Part shown: positions 10,358-20,544 of the stretch, piece by piece | How positions within the stretch are numbered: position 1 is the stretch's first letter | Layout of the letters: the number at the start of each line of letters is the position of its first letter | Assembly (NCBI RefSeq): GCF_024756235.1 | Contig: NZ_JANUGY010000001.1 | Span: 620,001-684,000, forward strand | Length of the DNA stretch: 64,000 nt | Direction: 5' to 3' | DNA from: Massilia kyonggiensis | GTDB taxonomy: Bacteria; Pseudomonadota; Gammaproteobacteria; Burkholderiales; Burkholderiaceae_D | The notes under the pieces: model-generated | Databases searched by the model: none | Told to the model about the DNA's origin: nothing | Seen by the model: the letters and a program-made list of their open reading frames with translations, nothing else | Position numbers and translations under genes: made by a program

Positions 10358-11194
10358 ATGCTTCACGCACAGACAATCTCGGTCGTGATCACCACCTATA
10401 ACCGGCCAGACGCGCTGGAGGCGGTGGTGCGGGCATGTTTTATGCAGAACGACAAGAATTTCGAAATCATTATCGCTGATGATGGCTCGACTGCCAACAC
10501 GCGTGCCTGCGTGGAGCGCCTTGCGGCGGCGTCACCGGTGCTTCTGCGCCACGTCTGGCAACCCGACCAGGGTTTTCGCGCCGCGATGGCACGCAACCGC
10601 GGTACCCTCGCCGCCACCGGCGACTACATCGTCTTCCTGGACGGCGACTGCATCCCCCAACGCGATTTCATCGCGCGCCATCGAATGTTGTCCGAACGGG
10701 GCTGCCTCGTGTCGGGCAGCCGCATCCTGATGTCGGAGGCGCTGACGCGCCGGGTGCTGGATAATGGGATCGACGTGAGCGCCACGTCGCCGCTGAAGCG
10801 CCTTGGATGGCGCCTGCGGGGCGACCTGAACAAGACTTTGCAGCCGCTGGGGCTGCGCTGGCCCGACCTGGGCCGCACGTCGCGCAAGTTCACCTGGCGG
10901 CGCATCAAGAGTTGCAACCTGGGGGTCTGGCGCAGCGACCTGGAGAAGGTGAACGGCTTCGACGAGAGCTTCACGGGCTGGGGCCATGAAGATTCGGACC
11001 TCGTCGTGCGGCTGTTCCATGCGGGCGTGCGGCGCAAGGACGGCGCCTTTGCCACCGAGGTGTTCCACCTGTGGCACCGCGAGGCGCAGCGCGACCAGGA
11101 GACCAGCAACCGCAAGGTCGTCCTGGAACGCGCTGCTAACAAGGTTACGCAGGCAACGATCGGGTTGCGCGAGCACGCACAGCCGGCGGGGTAG
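10358..11194 (+). CDS. Family 2 glycosyltransferase
   Basis: A 278-residue GT-A enzyme. The N-terminus [20 protein letters not shown], the ADDGST motif and the metal-binding FLDGDC are classic GT2. The C-terminal part ([20 protein letters not shown], then [13 protein letters not shown]) is the galactosyltransferase-like C-terminal domain with ED(S)D. Probably adds a sugar to the LPS core or a surface glycan. It is divergent from waaL with 54 bp between. The 3' end overlaps the convergent chemoreceptor gene by 50 bp. Confidence 0.88.
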   Translation: MLHAQTISVVITTYNRPDALEAVVRACFMQNDKNFEIIIADDGSTANTRACVERLAAASPVLLRHVWQPDQGFRAAMARNRGTLAATGDYIVFLDGDCIPQRDFIARHRMLSERGCLVSGSRILMSEALTRRVLDNGIDVSATSPLKRLGWRLRGDLNKTLQPLGLRWPDLGRTSRKFTWRRIKSCNLGVWRSDLEKVNGFDESFTGWGHEDSDLVVRLFHAGVRRKDGAFATEVFHLWHREAQRDQETSNRKVVLERAANKVTQATIGLREHAQPAG

Positions 11195-12764
11195 CGGACC
11201 GGCGCGTTTCGGCCGGCGCGGCCGTCTCCACGCGGAACACGCTGACCACCTGGGCCAGCTTCGCGGCCTGCTCCTGCATCGCTTCCGACGCCGCCGCCGC
11301 TTCCTCGACGAGCGACGCGTTCTGCTGGGTCACCTGGTCCATCTGGGCGATGGCCTGGTTGATGTGCTCGATGCCCTCGCCCTGCTCCTGGGTGGCGTTG
11401 CTGATGGCGCCGATCATCGTGCTGACCTTGTTCACGCTGGCGACGATTTCCTGCATCGTCGCGCCCGCTTCCTCCACGAGCTTCGCGCCGTCGTCCACGC
11501 GCGCCACGGAATCGCCGATCAAGGCCTTGATCTCCTTGGCCGCCGAGGCGGAACGCTGGGCCAGGTTACGCACTTCGCTCGCCACCACGGCAAAGCCCCG
11601 GCCCTGCTCGCCGGCCCTGGCCGCCTCGACCGCGGCATTCAGCGCGAGGATATTCGTCTGGAACGCGATGCCGTCGATGACGCCGATGATGTCGACGATC
11701 TTGCTGGACGACGCGTTGATCGACGCCATCGTATCGACCACGCGCGCGACGACGTCGCCGCCCCGGCCCGCCACTTCGGCGGCGGAATCGGCCAGGCGGC
11801 TCGCTTCGCGCGCGTTCTCGGCGCTGTTCTTCACGGTCGACGTCAGTTCTTCCATCGACGCGGCCGTCTCTTCGAGCGAGCTGGCCTGTTCTTCCGTGCG
11901 GCTCGACAGGTCCAGGTTGCCGCTGGCGATCTCGCGCGACGCCGTGGCGATCAGGTCCGTGCCCGAGCGCACGTCGGCGACGATGCCGGCCAGCGCGTCG
12001 CGCATCCGTTTCATCGCCGCCATCAGGCTCGCATCGAAGCCGGCGCGCACGGGCACGTCCGTGCCGAGGTCGCCGGCCGCGATGCGCTGCGCCACCGCGA
12101 CGGCGTCTTCCGGATCGCCGCCGATCGAGCGCTCGACGCTGCGCACCACCATCCAGACCAGCGCGTTGAGCAAAACACCGATGACGGCCAGCCAGCCGGC
12201 GGCGACGGCCAACTGCGCGTAGAAGGCATGATCGAGGTCGTCGATGTACAGACCCGTCATGAAATACCAGCCCCATGGCGCGTAGGGCGCGACATAGGTC
12301 AGCTTGGGCTCGGGCTTTTGTGAGCCCGGCTTGGCCCACAGGTATTCGATAAAGCCGTCGCGGCCCGCCTGCGTCGCGGCGATACCGTCGACGTACGGCT
12401 TGTGCCCCGCCGGATCGACCGTCTGTCCGAGCGGCGTACCGACCAGTTCCGGCTTGATCGGGTGCATCAGCACGGTCTTGTCGTCGTAGACGGTGAGATA
12501 TCCGCTGGCGCCGAAGCGCAACGCGCGGGTACGGTCCAGCACCTGTTTTTTCGCCTCGTCGAGCGACATCGTGCCGGCCGTGGCCGCGGCCGCGTATTCC
12601 TTGGCGATGGAGACCGCCATTTCGCTGGCGTTCGACAGTTGGATCTTGCGCTCCTCAAGGCGAAGCGCGCGGCTCTGCAGCGCGTTCACGGTAAACACAG
12701 CGAGCAGACAGATCCAACTGAGCAATAAGGGGAGAAACAGTTTTTGACGAAATGTAATTTTCAT
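11145..12764 (-). CDS. Methyl-accepting chemotaxis protein with single Cache sensor
   Basis: About 539 residues. TM1 at about 8-28 ([18 protein letters not shown]), a periplasmic sCache_2-like domain ([33 protein letters not shown]), TM2 at about 185-208, HAMP, then a long signalling coiled coil with the hairpin tip [20 protein letters not shown]. It relays small-ligand binding to CheW/CheA. No C-terminal CheR pentapeptide is seen. The start was set at MKITFRQKL, immediately before TM1; an in-frame ATG lies at 12830. The gene stands alone, so its chemotaxis pathway is elsewhere. Confidence 0.9.
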   Translation of the reverse strand: MKITFRQKLFLPLLLSWICLLAVFTVNALQSRALRLEERKIQLSNASEMAVSIAKEYAAAATAGTMSLDEAKKQVLDRTRALRFGASGYLTVYDDKTVLMHPIKPELVGTPLGQTVDPAGHKPYVDGIAATQAGRDGFIEYLWAKPGSQKPEPKLTYVAPYAPWGWYFMTGLYIDDLDHAFYAQLAVAAGWLAVIGVLLNALVWMVVRSVERSIGGDPEDAVAVAQRIAAGDLGTDVPVRAGFDASLMAAMKRMRDALAGIVADVRSGTDLIATASREIASGNLDLSSRTEEQASSLEETAASMEELTSTVKNSAENAREASRLADSAAEVAGRGGDVVARVVDTMASINASSSKIVDIIGVIDGIAFQTNILALNAAVEAARAGEQGRGFAVVASEVRNLAQRSASAAKEIKALIGDSVARVDDGAKLVEEAGATMQEIVASVNKVSTMIGAISNATQEQGEGIEHINQAIAQMDQVTQQNASLVEEAAAASEAMQEQAAKLAQVVSVFRVETAAPAETRRSATPPAVRARATRSLPA

Positions 12765-13002
12765 ATTGATCTGCGCCGTCATCCAGGCGCCCAAAAACCC
12801 GGCAAGTGTCCGTAGATCAATATTTACCAACGCGTATTGTCAAATTCAATGGCTTGATTACAACTACAACTAAAGATTGCCATTTCGCCCTACCGAACGC
12901 GGCGGTCGCGCAACATCCGTTAACAAATTATCTTGCCATATACATACTCCCGTATAAAAACCATCCATTAGAATGTCGATTTTTCCGATTTAACGATTGC
13001 AT

Positions 13003-13734
13003 ATGGCAACGCAAGGCGAGTACGACTATTTCAAGAACATCGGTACGGACGGGATGCGGCATGCCGCGCACAAACCATGGTCGGACGCCCAGTGCGGCAT
13101 GTACCTGATGGAACTCGGCGCCATGATGGGTCTGATGCCGGAGGGCGGCCGCCTGCTGGACATGGGCTGCGGCACGGGCTGGACCAGCGTGCTGTTCGCA
13201 AAGAAGGGATTCCACGTGGTCGGCCAGGACCTGGTGCCGGACGCCATCGCCGCGGCCCGTCAACTCAAGCACGACAACGGCCTGGAGCACCTCGACTTCG
13301 TCGTCGGCGACTACGAGTCGCTGACCTTCGAGAACGAATTCGACGTGGTCGTGTTCTTCGACTGCCTGCACCATGCGGTCGACGAAGTCGGCGCATTGAC
13401 AAGCGCGTACCGCGCGCTGAAGCCCGGCGGCATCTGCATCACGTCGGAACCGGGGCTGGGCCACGAGCGGCGCTCGGCGGCCATCATGCAGGAATTCGGC
13501 ACGACGGAACGCGACATGCATCCCGCGAAAATCATCCGCGGCGCGAAGAAGGCCGGCTTCACGGGCTGGTCCGTGCATCCGCACGCCCAGTATCTCTACA
13601 TCGCGCTGTACCGCCGCGAGCTGCGCGGCCTGCTCGGCAAGGTGATGCGCATCCCCGGCATGCGCGCGCTCGTGGGCGCGTGCACGGTGCTGTTTTCCAA
13701 GCACCAGGCGGGGATCGTCGTCCTGAAGAAGTAA
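13003..13734 (+). CDS. Class I SAM-dependent methyltransferase
   Basis: A 243-residue protein. Motif I is LLDMGCGTGWTSVLFAKKGF, followed by the acidic post-I position VVGQDLVPDAI, motif II FDVVVFFDCLHHAVD and motif III ALKPGGICITSEPG. The substrate cannot be deduced. The C-terminal part is hydrophobic and basic (LGKVMRIPGMRALVGACTVLF), which could help bind a lipid or glycolipid. The start is ATG 13003; a TTG two codons upstream is unlikely. Its stop abuts the stop of dnaE (no gap). The upstream 238 bp to the chemoreceptor gene are AT-rich and should hold both promoters. Confidence 0.83.
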   Translation: MATQGEYDYFKNIGTDGMRHAAHKPWSDAQCGMYLMELGAMMGLMPEGGRLLDMGCGTGWTSVLFAKKGFHVVGQDLVPDAIAAARQLKHDNGLEHLDFVVGDYESLTFENEFDVVVFFDCLHHAVDEVGALTSAYRALKPGGICITSEPGLGHERRSAAIMQEFGTTERDMHPAKIIRGAKKAGFTGWSVHPHAQYLYIALYRRELRGLLGKVMRIPGMRALVGACTVLFSKHQAGIVVLKK

Positions 13735-16700
13735 TCAGTACTCGACCGCGACCTCTTTCGCGCCCAGGTGCAGCTCGAGCGCGTATTTCAGTTCGTCGGA
13801 CGGCGCCACGCGCCAGGCGTCGCCCAGCTGCAAGGTGCACGGGATGCCCTGCGGCGTCACGCGCAGGCTGACCGGCAGGCCGTTCTCGTGGCGGTACGGC
13901 TGCAGGATCTCGGCCAGCTTCGCGGGCGCGATCGTGCATGCCACGTCCATCTCCAGCTTGTGGCCGTACTGGATGCGCGCCGTCGCGATGTCGAATACCT
14001 TCTCCGCCGTGATGCGCAGGCCGCCGTTGAAGCGGTCTTCCGACACCTTACCCACCACCAGCAGGAACTCGTCTTCGCGGAAGATGTTCTTGTGCTGCTC
14101 GAACAGCTCGTTGTAGATCGTGACCTCGACGACGCCGGACTTGTCGTCCAGCGCGACGATGAGGATCTTGCCGCGCTGCGTGAGCTGCGTGCGCACGCCC
14201 GTGATCACGCCGCACAGCATGCGCGGGTCGCGTGACGGCTCCAGGTCCTTCAGCTTCGTCTTCGCGAACCGGCGCACTTCCTGCGCGTACGAGTCGAACA
14301 TGTGACCCGACAGGTAGTAGCCCAGCGCGATCTTTTCCTCGGACAGTTTTTGCCGGTCCGTCCACGGCGTCGCCTTCACGTAGTCGGGCGGCGCGACGAG
14401 GTCCGAATCGTCGCCGCCGAACAGGCTCACCTGGTTCGCGGACGCCGCGGCCTGGTCGGCCACTTCGACGGCGAACGCCACGGACGCCAGCAGCACGGCG
14501 CGGTCGACGCCGAAGCAATCCATCGCGCCCGCGCGGATCAGAGATTCGATCGTGCGGCGGTTGATCTGCTTGCGGTCGACGCGTTTGCAGAAGTCGAACA
14601 GGTCCTTGAACTTGCCGCCGCTTTCACGCGCGGCGATAATCGCCTCGATCGCGCCCTGCCCCGCGCCCTTCACGCCGCCGAGGCCGTAGCGGATGTTCTT
14701 GACGGGCTTGCCCGTGACGGACGGCGGCGGGCCTTCCGGCGTGAAGCGGAACTGCGATTCGTTGACGTCCGGCGGCAGGATCGTCAGGCCGCACATGTCG
14801 ATCGAGTCCTCGACGAGGATCTTGATCTTGTCCGTGTCTTCCATGGCCAGCGACATGTTGGCTGCCATGAACGCGGCGGTGTGGTGGACCTTCAGGTACG
14901 CCGTGTGATACGACAGCAGCGCGTACGCGGCCGCGTGCGACTTGTTGAAGCCGTAGCCCGCGAACTTCTCCATCAGGTCGAAGATCTCGTCGGCTTTTTC
15001 CTGCGTCAGGCCGTCCTTCGCGGCGCCGGCGCGGAAGATCTCGCGGTGTTGCGCCATCTCTTCCGGCTTCTTCTTACCCATCGCGCGGCGCAGCATGTCC
15101 GCGCCGCCCAGCGAGTAGCCGCCGACGATCTGCGCCATCTGCATCACCTGCTCCTGGTAGACCATGATGCCGTAGGTCTCGGACAGGATCGACTCCGTGC
15201 GCGGGTCGGGATAGTCGAACTTCTCGCCGTGCTTGCGCTTGCAGAAGTCCGGGATCAGGTCCATCGGACCCGGACGGTACAGCGCCACGAGCGCGATGAT
15301 GTCCTCGAAGCGGTCGGGACGCGCATCCTTCAGCATGCCCTGCATGCCGCGGCTTTCAAGCTGGAACACGGCGACAGTCTTCGCGTCGGTCAGCAATTTG
15401 TACGTCGGCCGGTCCGTCAGCGGCAGCTTGGACAGCTCGAAATCCTTGTCGGCCGGATCGAGCGCGCGGATGTAGTTGACCGCGCGGTCGAGGATGGTCA
15501 AGGTGGTCAGGCCCAGGAAGTCGAACTTCACGAGGCCGGCCGCCTCCACGTCGTCCTTGTCGTACTGCGACACGACGCCCGCGTCGCCGCCCTGCGTGTA
15601 CAGCGGACAGAAGTCGGTCAGCTTGCCGGGGGCGATCAGCACGCCGCCCGCGTGCATGCCGATGTTGCGGGTGATGCCTTCGACCTGCTGCGCGAGCTCG
15701 ATCAGCTGCTTCACTTCTTCCTCGTTCTCGAGGCGTTCCTTCAGCATCGGCTCTTCTTCGATCGCCTCGGCGATCGACACCTGCTTGCCCGGCTTGAACG
15801 GGATCAGTTTCGAGATGCCGTCGCAGAAGTTGTAGCCGAAGTCGAGCACGCGGCCCACGTCGCGGATCGCGCCCTTTGCCGCCATCGTACCGAACGTGGC
15901 GATCTGCGACACGGCGTCGCGGCCGTACAGGTCCTTCACGTGCTGGATCACCAGCTCTCGCTTTTCCTGGCAAAAGTCGATGTCGAAGTCGGGCATCGAG
16001 ACGCGTTCCGGGTTCAGGAAGCGTTCGAACAGCAGGTTGTACTTCAGCGGGTCGAGGTCGGTGATCTTGAGCGCGTACGCGACGAGCGAACCCGCACCGG
16101 AGCCGCGGCCCGGGCCGATCGGCACGCCGTTGTTCTTGCCCCACTGGATGAACTCCGCCACGATGAGGAAGTAGCCCGGGAACTTCATCTTGATGATGGT
16201 GTTGTTCTCGAACTCCAGACGGGCTTCGTAGCGCGGCCGCTCCTTCTCGCGCTGCACCGGGTCCGGATACAGCTCGACGAGGCGCTCTTCCAGGCCCTTC
16301 TTCGTTTCCGCGACGAGGAATTCGTCGATCGTCATGCCCGGCGTCGGGAAGTTCGGCAGCTGCGGCTTGCCGAGCGTCAGGGTCACGTTGCAGCGCTTGG
16401 CGATCTCCACGGAGTTGGCCAAAGCACCCGGCAGATCCTTGAACAGTTCCGCCATCTCGGCCTGCGACTTGAAGCACATGCCTTCGTTGAAGCGGCGCAC
16501 GCGCTTGGCGTTGGCCAGCATCTCGCCCTCGGCGATACAGACGCGCGCCTCGTGGGCGATGAACTCGTCCTTGCTGATGAATTGCACCGGGTGCGTCGCG
16601 ACGACGGGCAGCCCGAGCCGGTTCGCCAGCGCCACGGAATGGCGCACCTGCTGTTCCTGGTTCGGCTGGCCGGCGCGCTGGATCTCGACATAGAAGTGCC

Positions 16701-17229
16701 CCGGGAAAATCTGCGCCCAGCGGCGCGCGCACGCCTCGGCCTTGTCCAGGTCGCCGTTGTCGATGGCCTGGCCGATGTCTCCGAACTGCGCGCCCGACAG
16801 CACGATCAGGCCGTTCGCTTGCGGCACGTCCGGCTCCAGCGTGGAGACGGACGTCGCGAGCGCTTCCAGCCACTCGACGCGCATCTCGGCCCGGCCCTTG
16901 TACTGGTTCGTGAGCCACGCCTTGGACAGCAGTTCGCACAGCTGCAGATAGCCCGTCTTGTTCTTGCACAGGATCAGCAGGCGGAACGGCTTGTCGCGGT
17001 TCTCGTCGTTCGTGATCCACGCATCCACCCCGACGATCGGCTTGATGCCCTTGCCGCGCGCCGCTTTATAGAAGCGCACGAGGCAGAAGGCATTGGCCAG
17101 GTCGGTGACACCCACCGCCGGCTGCTGGTCCTTGGCGGCGGCAGCCACGAGGTCGTCGATGCGGACGAGGCCGTCGACGATCGAGTATTCGGTATGGACG
17201 CGGAGGTGGGTAAAGATCGGGGAAGTCAT
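13735..17229 (-). CDS. dnaE: DNA polymerase III alpha subunit
   Basis: A 1164-residue replicative polymerase catalytic subunit. An N-terminal PHP domain begins FTHLRVHTEYSIVDGLV. The palm contains the catalytic PDFDIDFCQEKRE (about 411), followed by GRGSGAGSLVAYAL-type finger motifs, tandem HhH and the OB-fold near the C-terminus (GKILIVALDDKSGVVEV). Length and architecture match proteobacterial DnaE1, so it is expected to be the essential enzyme rather than the error-prone DnaE2. Monocistronic here, with convergent or divergent neighbours. Confidence 0.97.
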   Translation of the reverse strand: MTSPIFTHLRVHTEYSIVDGLVRIDDLVAAAAKDQQPAVGVTDLANAFCLVRFYKAARGKGIKPIVGVDAWITNDENRDKPFRLLILCKNKTGYLQLCELLSKAWLTNQYKGRAEMRVEWLEALATSVSTLEPDVPQANGLIVLSGAQFGDIGQAIDNGDLDKAEACARRWAQIFPGHFYVEIQRAGQPNQEQQVRHSVALANRLGLPVVATHPVQFISKDEFIAHEARVCIAEGEMLANAKRVRRFNEGMCFKSQAEMAELFKDLPGALANSVEIAKRCNVTLTLGKPQLPNFPTPGMTIDEFLVAETKKGLEERLVELYPDPVQREKERPRYEARLEFENNTIIKMKFPGYFLIVAEFIQWGKNNGVPIGPGRGSGAGSLVAYALKITDLDPLKYNLLFERFLNPERVSMPDFDIDFCQEKRELVIQHVKDLYGRDAVSQIATFGTMAAKGAIRDVGRVLDFGYNFCDGISKLIPFKPGKQVSIAEAIEEEPMLKERLENEEEVKQLIELAQQVEGITRNIGMHAGGVLIAPGKLTDFCPLYTQGGDAGVVSQYDKDDVEAAGLVKFDFLGLTTLTILDRAVNYIRALDPADKDFELSKLPLTDRPTYKLLTDAKTVAVFQLESRGMQGMLKDARPDRFEDIIALVALYRPGPMDLIPDFCKRKHGEKFDYPDPRTESILSETYGIMVYQEQVMQMAQIVGGYSLGGADMLRRAMGKKKPEEMAQHREIFRAGAAKDGLTQEKADEIFDLMEKFAGYGFNKSHAAAYALLSYHTAYLKVHHTAAFMAANMSLAMEDTDKIKILVEDSIDMCGLTILPPDVNESQFRFTPEGPPPSVTGKPVKNIRYGLGGVKGAGQGAIEAIIAARESGGKFKDLFDFCKRVDRKQINRRTIESLIRAGAMDCFGVDRAVLLASVAFAVEVADQAAASANQVSLFGGDDSDLVAPPDYVKATPWTDRQKLSEEKIALGYYLSGHMFDSYAQEVRRFAKTKLKDLEPSRDPRMLCGVITGVRTQLTQRGKILIVALDDKSGVVEVTIYNELFEQHKNIFREDEFLLVVGKVSEDRFNGGLRITAEKVFDIATARIQYGHKLEMDVACTIAPAKLAEILQPYRHENGLPVSLRVTPQGIPCTLQLGDAWRVAPSDELKYALELHLGAKEVAVEY

Positions 17230-17312
17230 CCTGTCATTTTACCTCGGACGGCCCAAAGGGAGGGTTGCATCCAGGCACGGTGATGCTCTTGACAAGACCC
17301 CGGCACGTGATC

Positions 17313-18191
17313 TCAGAACGCATAATTGATGGCCCCGCCGAACACCCACTGGTTCGGACTCCCGCGCCGATCCACGATGGGGCTGTCCTTCGCATCTCCC
17401 AGCAGCCGCTCGTAGCGCCCGGCCAGCGTCACGCCCCAGTGCCGGTCGAACTGCGACGACAGCTGGAACGGGACCCGGATCGACACCAGCCCGCCCTCGG
17501 CCCGGTACGGCGTCCCGCCCCGCTCGGGAAACGCGGCCAGGTCGGCGCCGTTGATGCCGAAATACCGGTCCGTGAAATGGTCGCTCGCGAAGAACAGGCT
17601 GAACCCGGCCGAACCGAGCACCGGCCGCCCGGCGATGCCTTGCGGAAACGGATAGAAATATGTCGCCTTGATGCTGCCCGTGGCGCCCGTGTACAGGTTG
17701 TTCGTGTTCCACGCGACGTCGCCGCTGAACACGATCTTGTGCAGCGGATCGCCGGCCATCGGCATGTCGTAGCTGGCAAAGATGCCGAGCTCGGACGCGG
17801 CCGGGATCCGGCGCATCTGCCGGACGATGGCATCGTCGACGTCCGTGTCGCGCGTCGGCCGCGCCCGGTACAGGAAGCCGGCCCGCAGGCTCTTGAGCTG
17901 GGCAAACGTCTGCGGCAGGTCCATATTGGACGGCAGCACGTTCAGCTTGACCTCGGGCCCGATCACGCGCAGCCACATGCCGTTGCCGAAATTGGCATGC
18001 AGAAATCCCGCACCTTCGGGATGGTAATCCTCGGCGCCGGGAAAGTCCGGCAACCCGAACGCACCGCCCCCCACCATATTGATTTCCTGCGGCATTTCGA
18101 CCGGGATCACTTCCTGCGCGCGCGCAGGCGCGGCGAACAGCAGGGCGCCGGACACCGCGAGCCCGGCCCTGATCAACGTTGACTTCGTCAT
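17313..18191 (-). CDS. MipA/OmpV family outer-membrane protein
   Basis: A 292-residue precursor with a signal peptide (cleavage near APARAQ) and a predicted beta-barrel ending in aromatic F (GGAINYAF), as needed for BAM assembly. The early motif GGGAFGLPDFPGAEDY and the repeated beta-hairpins match the MipA/OmpV family. MipA in E. coli scaffolds MltA and a penicillin-binding protein, while other members act as porins or antibiotic-binding proteins. The role here is not determinable. The 153 bp upstream to the acyltransferase stop contain its promoter region but no motif I can defend. Confidence 0.85.
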   Translation of the reverse strand: MTKSTLIRAGLAVSGALLFAAPARAQEVIPVEMPQEINMVGGGAFGLPDFPGAEDYHPEGAGFLHANFGNGMWLRVIGPEVKLNVLPSNMDLPQTFAQLKSLRAGFLYRARPTRDTDVDDAIVRQMRRIPAASELGIFASYDMPMAGDPLHKIVFSGDVAWNTNNLYTGATGSIKATYFYPFPQGIAGRPVLGSAGFSLFFASDHFTDRYFGINGADLAAFPERGGTPYRAEGGLVSIRVPFQLSSQFDRHWGVTLAGRYERLLGDAKDSPIVDRRGSPNQWVFGGAINYAF

Positions 18192-18344
18192 GATGGCCCC
18201 CTCGTTGAAAGATGCAAACCATCCTAAGGGGAGACGTCAATACGGCCACTTGCGCCGTCTCAGACGCGCCATCGAACTTTTATGAGTCCAAATTGTCGGA
18301 CTGGCCTCGACAACGGGGCTTTGTGGCGCACCCGCCACGCATGA

Positions 18345-19457
18345 TTACCGCACGGCCACGCCGGCCTGGACCGGCTTGTCGGCACCGTAGCGGCGGCGCA
18401 TGCGCAGGAACGGTTCCTCGATGCTGTTATAGCTGAGCGTCGCCAAAGCCCACGTCGCGCCATAGCTGACGGCGACCATCAGGGCGGCGTCGAGCCAGCC
18501 GCGGCCGGTCGGATGCACGAGGCCGACGCGCTGCGCCAGCAGGTGCAGCAGGCCCATGTGCAGCAGATAGAAGGAAAAGCTGACTTTGCCGCCATGGCAC
18601 AGCACGCGTTCCACAGGCCCCGGCAGGCGCGGACGGAATCCGACCCAGGCGATGATGAACAAGGCCCAGCCGGCCGACTCCGCCATCGACCAGAAAATCC
18701 AGAACGACGATTTCGGCGCCGCGCCGAACGGGGCCAGGCGGTGCATCGTCGCGGTGTCCCACACGACGAGCGCGGCGGCCGCCACGAGCAGCCACGGCGC
18801 GTGGCGCTGCAGCGCGGGCTGGTACTGCTGGTACAGCATCGCCGCCAGCATGCCAATCAGGAACTGGTCGAAGCGGCCGACGAACGTGCAGAAATACATC
18901 AGCGTGCTGTTGTCGTTGACGGTGTACGCGGCCAGTTTGAAGAACGCCATCAGCGCGAGCAGTTCGAGCAGGTAGCGCTTGCCCCGCTCCAGCGCGAAGC
19001 GCGCGAGGAACGGGAAGACGAGATAAAACAGGAATTCCAGCGAGATCGTCCAGGCCGCGCCCGTGACGACCGTGCCGGACGTGGGCGCATGGCCGAGATT
19101 CGTCGCGAACAGGTACAGGATGTCCTGCGGCTGGAAGTTGTCGCGGCCGATCGACGTGGCCACGAGGAAGATCGTCAGGAACAGGGGAAAGATGCGCAGG
19201 ACGCGGTTGCGCACGAAATCGCGGTAGACGATGGTCTTCTGCGCCAGCGCGATCTGCATGAACAGGAAGCCGGACAACGTGAAGAACAGCCCGACGCCCG
19301 TATGCCCTTCCGTGATCAGCGCCGCCCAGTTGCTGACCAGCGGCGCCCCGCCCAGCCCGCGGTATTCCAGGTGAAAATGGAACAGGAACACGATGGTGGC
19401 GGCCAGCCAGCGCAGCTGGTCGATGCGCGGGTTGTATTGCAGGTTCAGCGATTGCAT
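18345..19457 (-). CDS. Acyltransferase family 3 membrane protein (OafA/YrhL type)
   Basis: A 370-residue polytopic protein. The N-terminal signature NPRIDQLRWLAATIVFLFHF (R-x-x-D...H) and TGVGLFFTLSGFLF are typical of family 3 acyltransferases, which O-acylate LPS, capsular or other sugars across the inner membrane. About 10 TM helices; no periplasmic SGNH domain. No ribosome-binding site is obvious upstream of ATG 19457. It does not sit in the main glycan clusters of this window, so its acceptor is unknown. Confidence 0.88.
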   Translation of the reverse strand: MQSLNLQYNPRIDQLRWLAATIVFLFHFHLEYRGLGGAPLVSNWAALITEGHTGVGLFFTLSGFLFMQIALAQKTIVYRDFVRNRVLRIFPLFLTIFLVATSIGRDNFQPQDILYLFATNLGHAPTSGTVVTGAAWTISLEFLFYLVFPFLARFALERGKRYLLELLALMAFFKLAAYTVNDNSTLMYFCTFVGRFDQFLIGMLAAMLYQQYQPALQRHAPWLLVAAAALVVWDTATMHRLAPFGAAPKSSFWIFWSMAESAGWALFIIAWVGFRPRLPGPVERVLCHGGKVSFSFYLLHMGLLHLLAQRVGLVHPTGRGWLDAALMVAVSYGATWALATLSYNSIEEPFLRMRRRYGADKPVQAGVAVR

Positions 19458-19540
19458 GGGAGGGCCGGAAGGCTTGCACGAAAGAAAAGCATTGTAATGC
19501 CAATTGCCGACAATGCGACGTCTTCTGCTTCCAGCTGACT

Positions 19541-19546
19541 TATAAT
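19541..19546 (+). promoter_or_regulatory. TATAAT -10 element for trhO
   Basis: A perfect TATAAT lies 38 bp upstream of the trhO start in a short AT-rich patch. No convincing -35 box sits at 16-18 bp spacing, so only the -10 is called. Confidence 0.5.
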
Positions 19547-19583
19547 AGAAAGCTTCATTTCACGCATCCCCGCTTTAACGATC

Positions 19584-20453
19584 ATGCACGTCAATATCGC
19601 CGCCTACAAGTTCGTCAGCCTCGACAACCTCGAAGAGATGCGCCCGCAATACCAGGCGCTGTGCAACGAGCTGGGTCTGAAGGGCACCGTCCTGCTGACG
19701 CCGGAAGGCATCAACATGTTCGTGTCCGGCCCGCGCGAACAGATCGACCAGTACCTGGCCTGGGTGCGCAGCGACGCGCGCCTGGCCGACCTGGAGTGGA
19801 AGGAAAGCCTGTCGAACGAACAGTCGCACCGCCGCATGCTGGTCCGCATCAAGAAGGAAATCATCACGATGCGCATGCCGCTGATCAAGCCGGAGCTGGG
19901 CCGCGCGCCGTCCGTGGCGCCGAAGACGCTCAAGCGCTGGCTCGACCAGGGCCATGACGACGACGGCGTCCCCGTCGTCATGATGGAAACCCGCAACGCG
20001 TTCGAAGTCGACGTCGGCACGTTCGAGAACACGCTCGATTACCGCATCGAGAAATTCAGCGAATTCCCCGAGGTCGTCGAAAAGCACAAGGACGAGCTGA
20101 AAGGCAAGACCGTCGTGACGTTCTGCACGGGCGGCATCCGTTGCGAAAAAGCCGCGATCCACATGCAGAACATCGGCTACGACCGCGTCTATCAACTCGA
20201 CGGCGGCATCCTGAAGTATTTCGAGGAAGTGGGCGGCGACCACTACACGGGCGACTGCTTCGTGTTCGACTACCGTACGGCCCTCAATCCGAAGCTGGAG
20301 CCGACGGAGACGGTGCAGTGCTTCGCGTGCCGCGCCGTCGTGACGCCGCGCCAGCAGTTGTCGCCGGAGTATGTGGTGGGTAAATCGTGCCCGCACTGTG
20401 CGGGGGGCAAGCAGCGCGCGGACCACATGTCCGAAGACGGCGCAGCCGCCTGA
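19584..20453 (+). CDS. trhO: tRNA uridine-34 hydroxylase, rhodanese-type (TrhO/YceA)
   Basis: A 289-residue protein. An N-terminal UPF0176 domain ([17 protein letters not shown]) is followed by a rhodanese domain with active-site loop CTGGIRCEK (about 182) and a C-terminal zinc-like CFAC...CPHC pair. Family members hydroxylate U34 of certain tRNAs using oxygen, in the cho5U pathway. Length and all key residues are intact. A strong hairpin terminator follows within 20 nt. Confidence 0.93.
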   Translation: MHVNIAAYKFVSLDNLEEMRPQYQALCNELGLKGTVLLTPEGINMFVSGPREQIDQYLAWVRSDARLADLEWKESLSNEQSHRRMLVRIKKEIITMRMPLIKPELGRAPSVAPKTLKRWLDQGHDDDGVPVVMMETRNAFEVDVGTFENTLDYRIEKFSEFPEVVEKHKDELKGKTVVTFCTGGIRCEKAAIHMQNIGYDRVYQLDGGILKYFEEVGGDHYTGDCFVFDYRTALNPKLEPTETVQCFACRAVVTPRQQLSPEYVVGKSCPHCAGGKQRADHMSEDGAAA

Positions 20454-20464
20454 GTCCAGAAAGC

Positions 20465-20495
20465 AAAAAGGCACTGCCCCGGCAGTGCCTTTTAC
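20465..20495. terminator. Strong bidirectional intrinsic terminator
   Basis: A perfect 9-bp stem GGCACTGCC/GGCAGTGCC with a 2-nt loop, an A run on the left and TTTTACTTTT on the right. It lies between the convergent trhO and small DUF4214 genes and can serve both. Confidence 0.85.
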
Positions 20496-20544
20496 TTTTG
20501 TCATTCACGCGGCGTGCGTGCAATGCGCTGTGTGGTACGAATAC

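Noticed and set aside
14302..17283. A 993-codon open frame antisense to dnaE
   Set aside because: High-GC codon bias keeps the opposite frame open; the product is Arg/His/Val low-complexity with no domain, and dnaE is certain.
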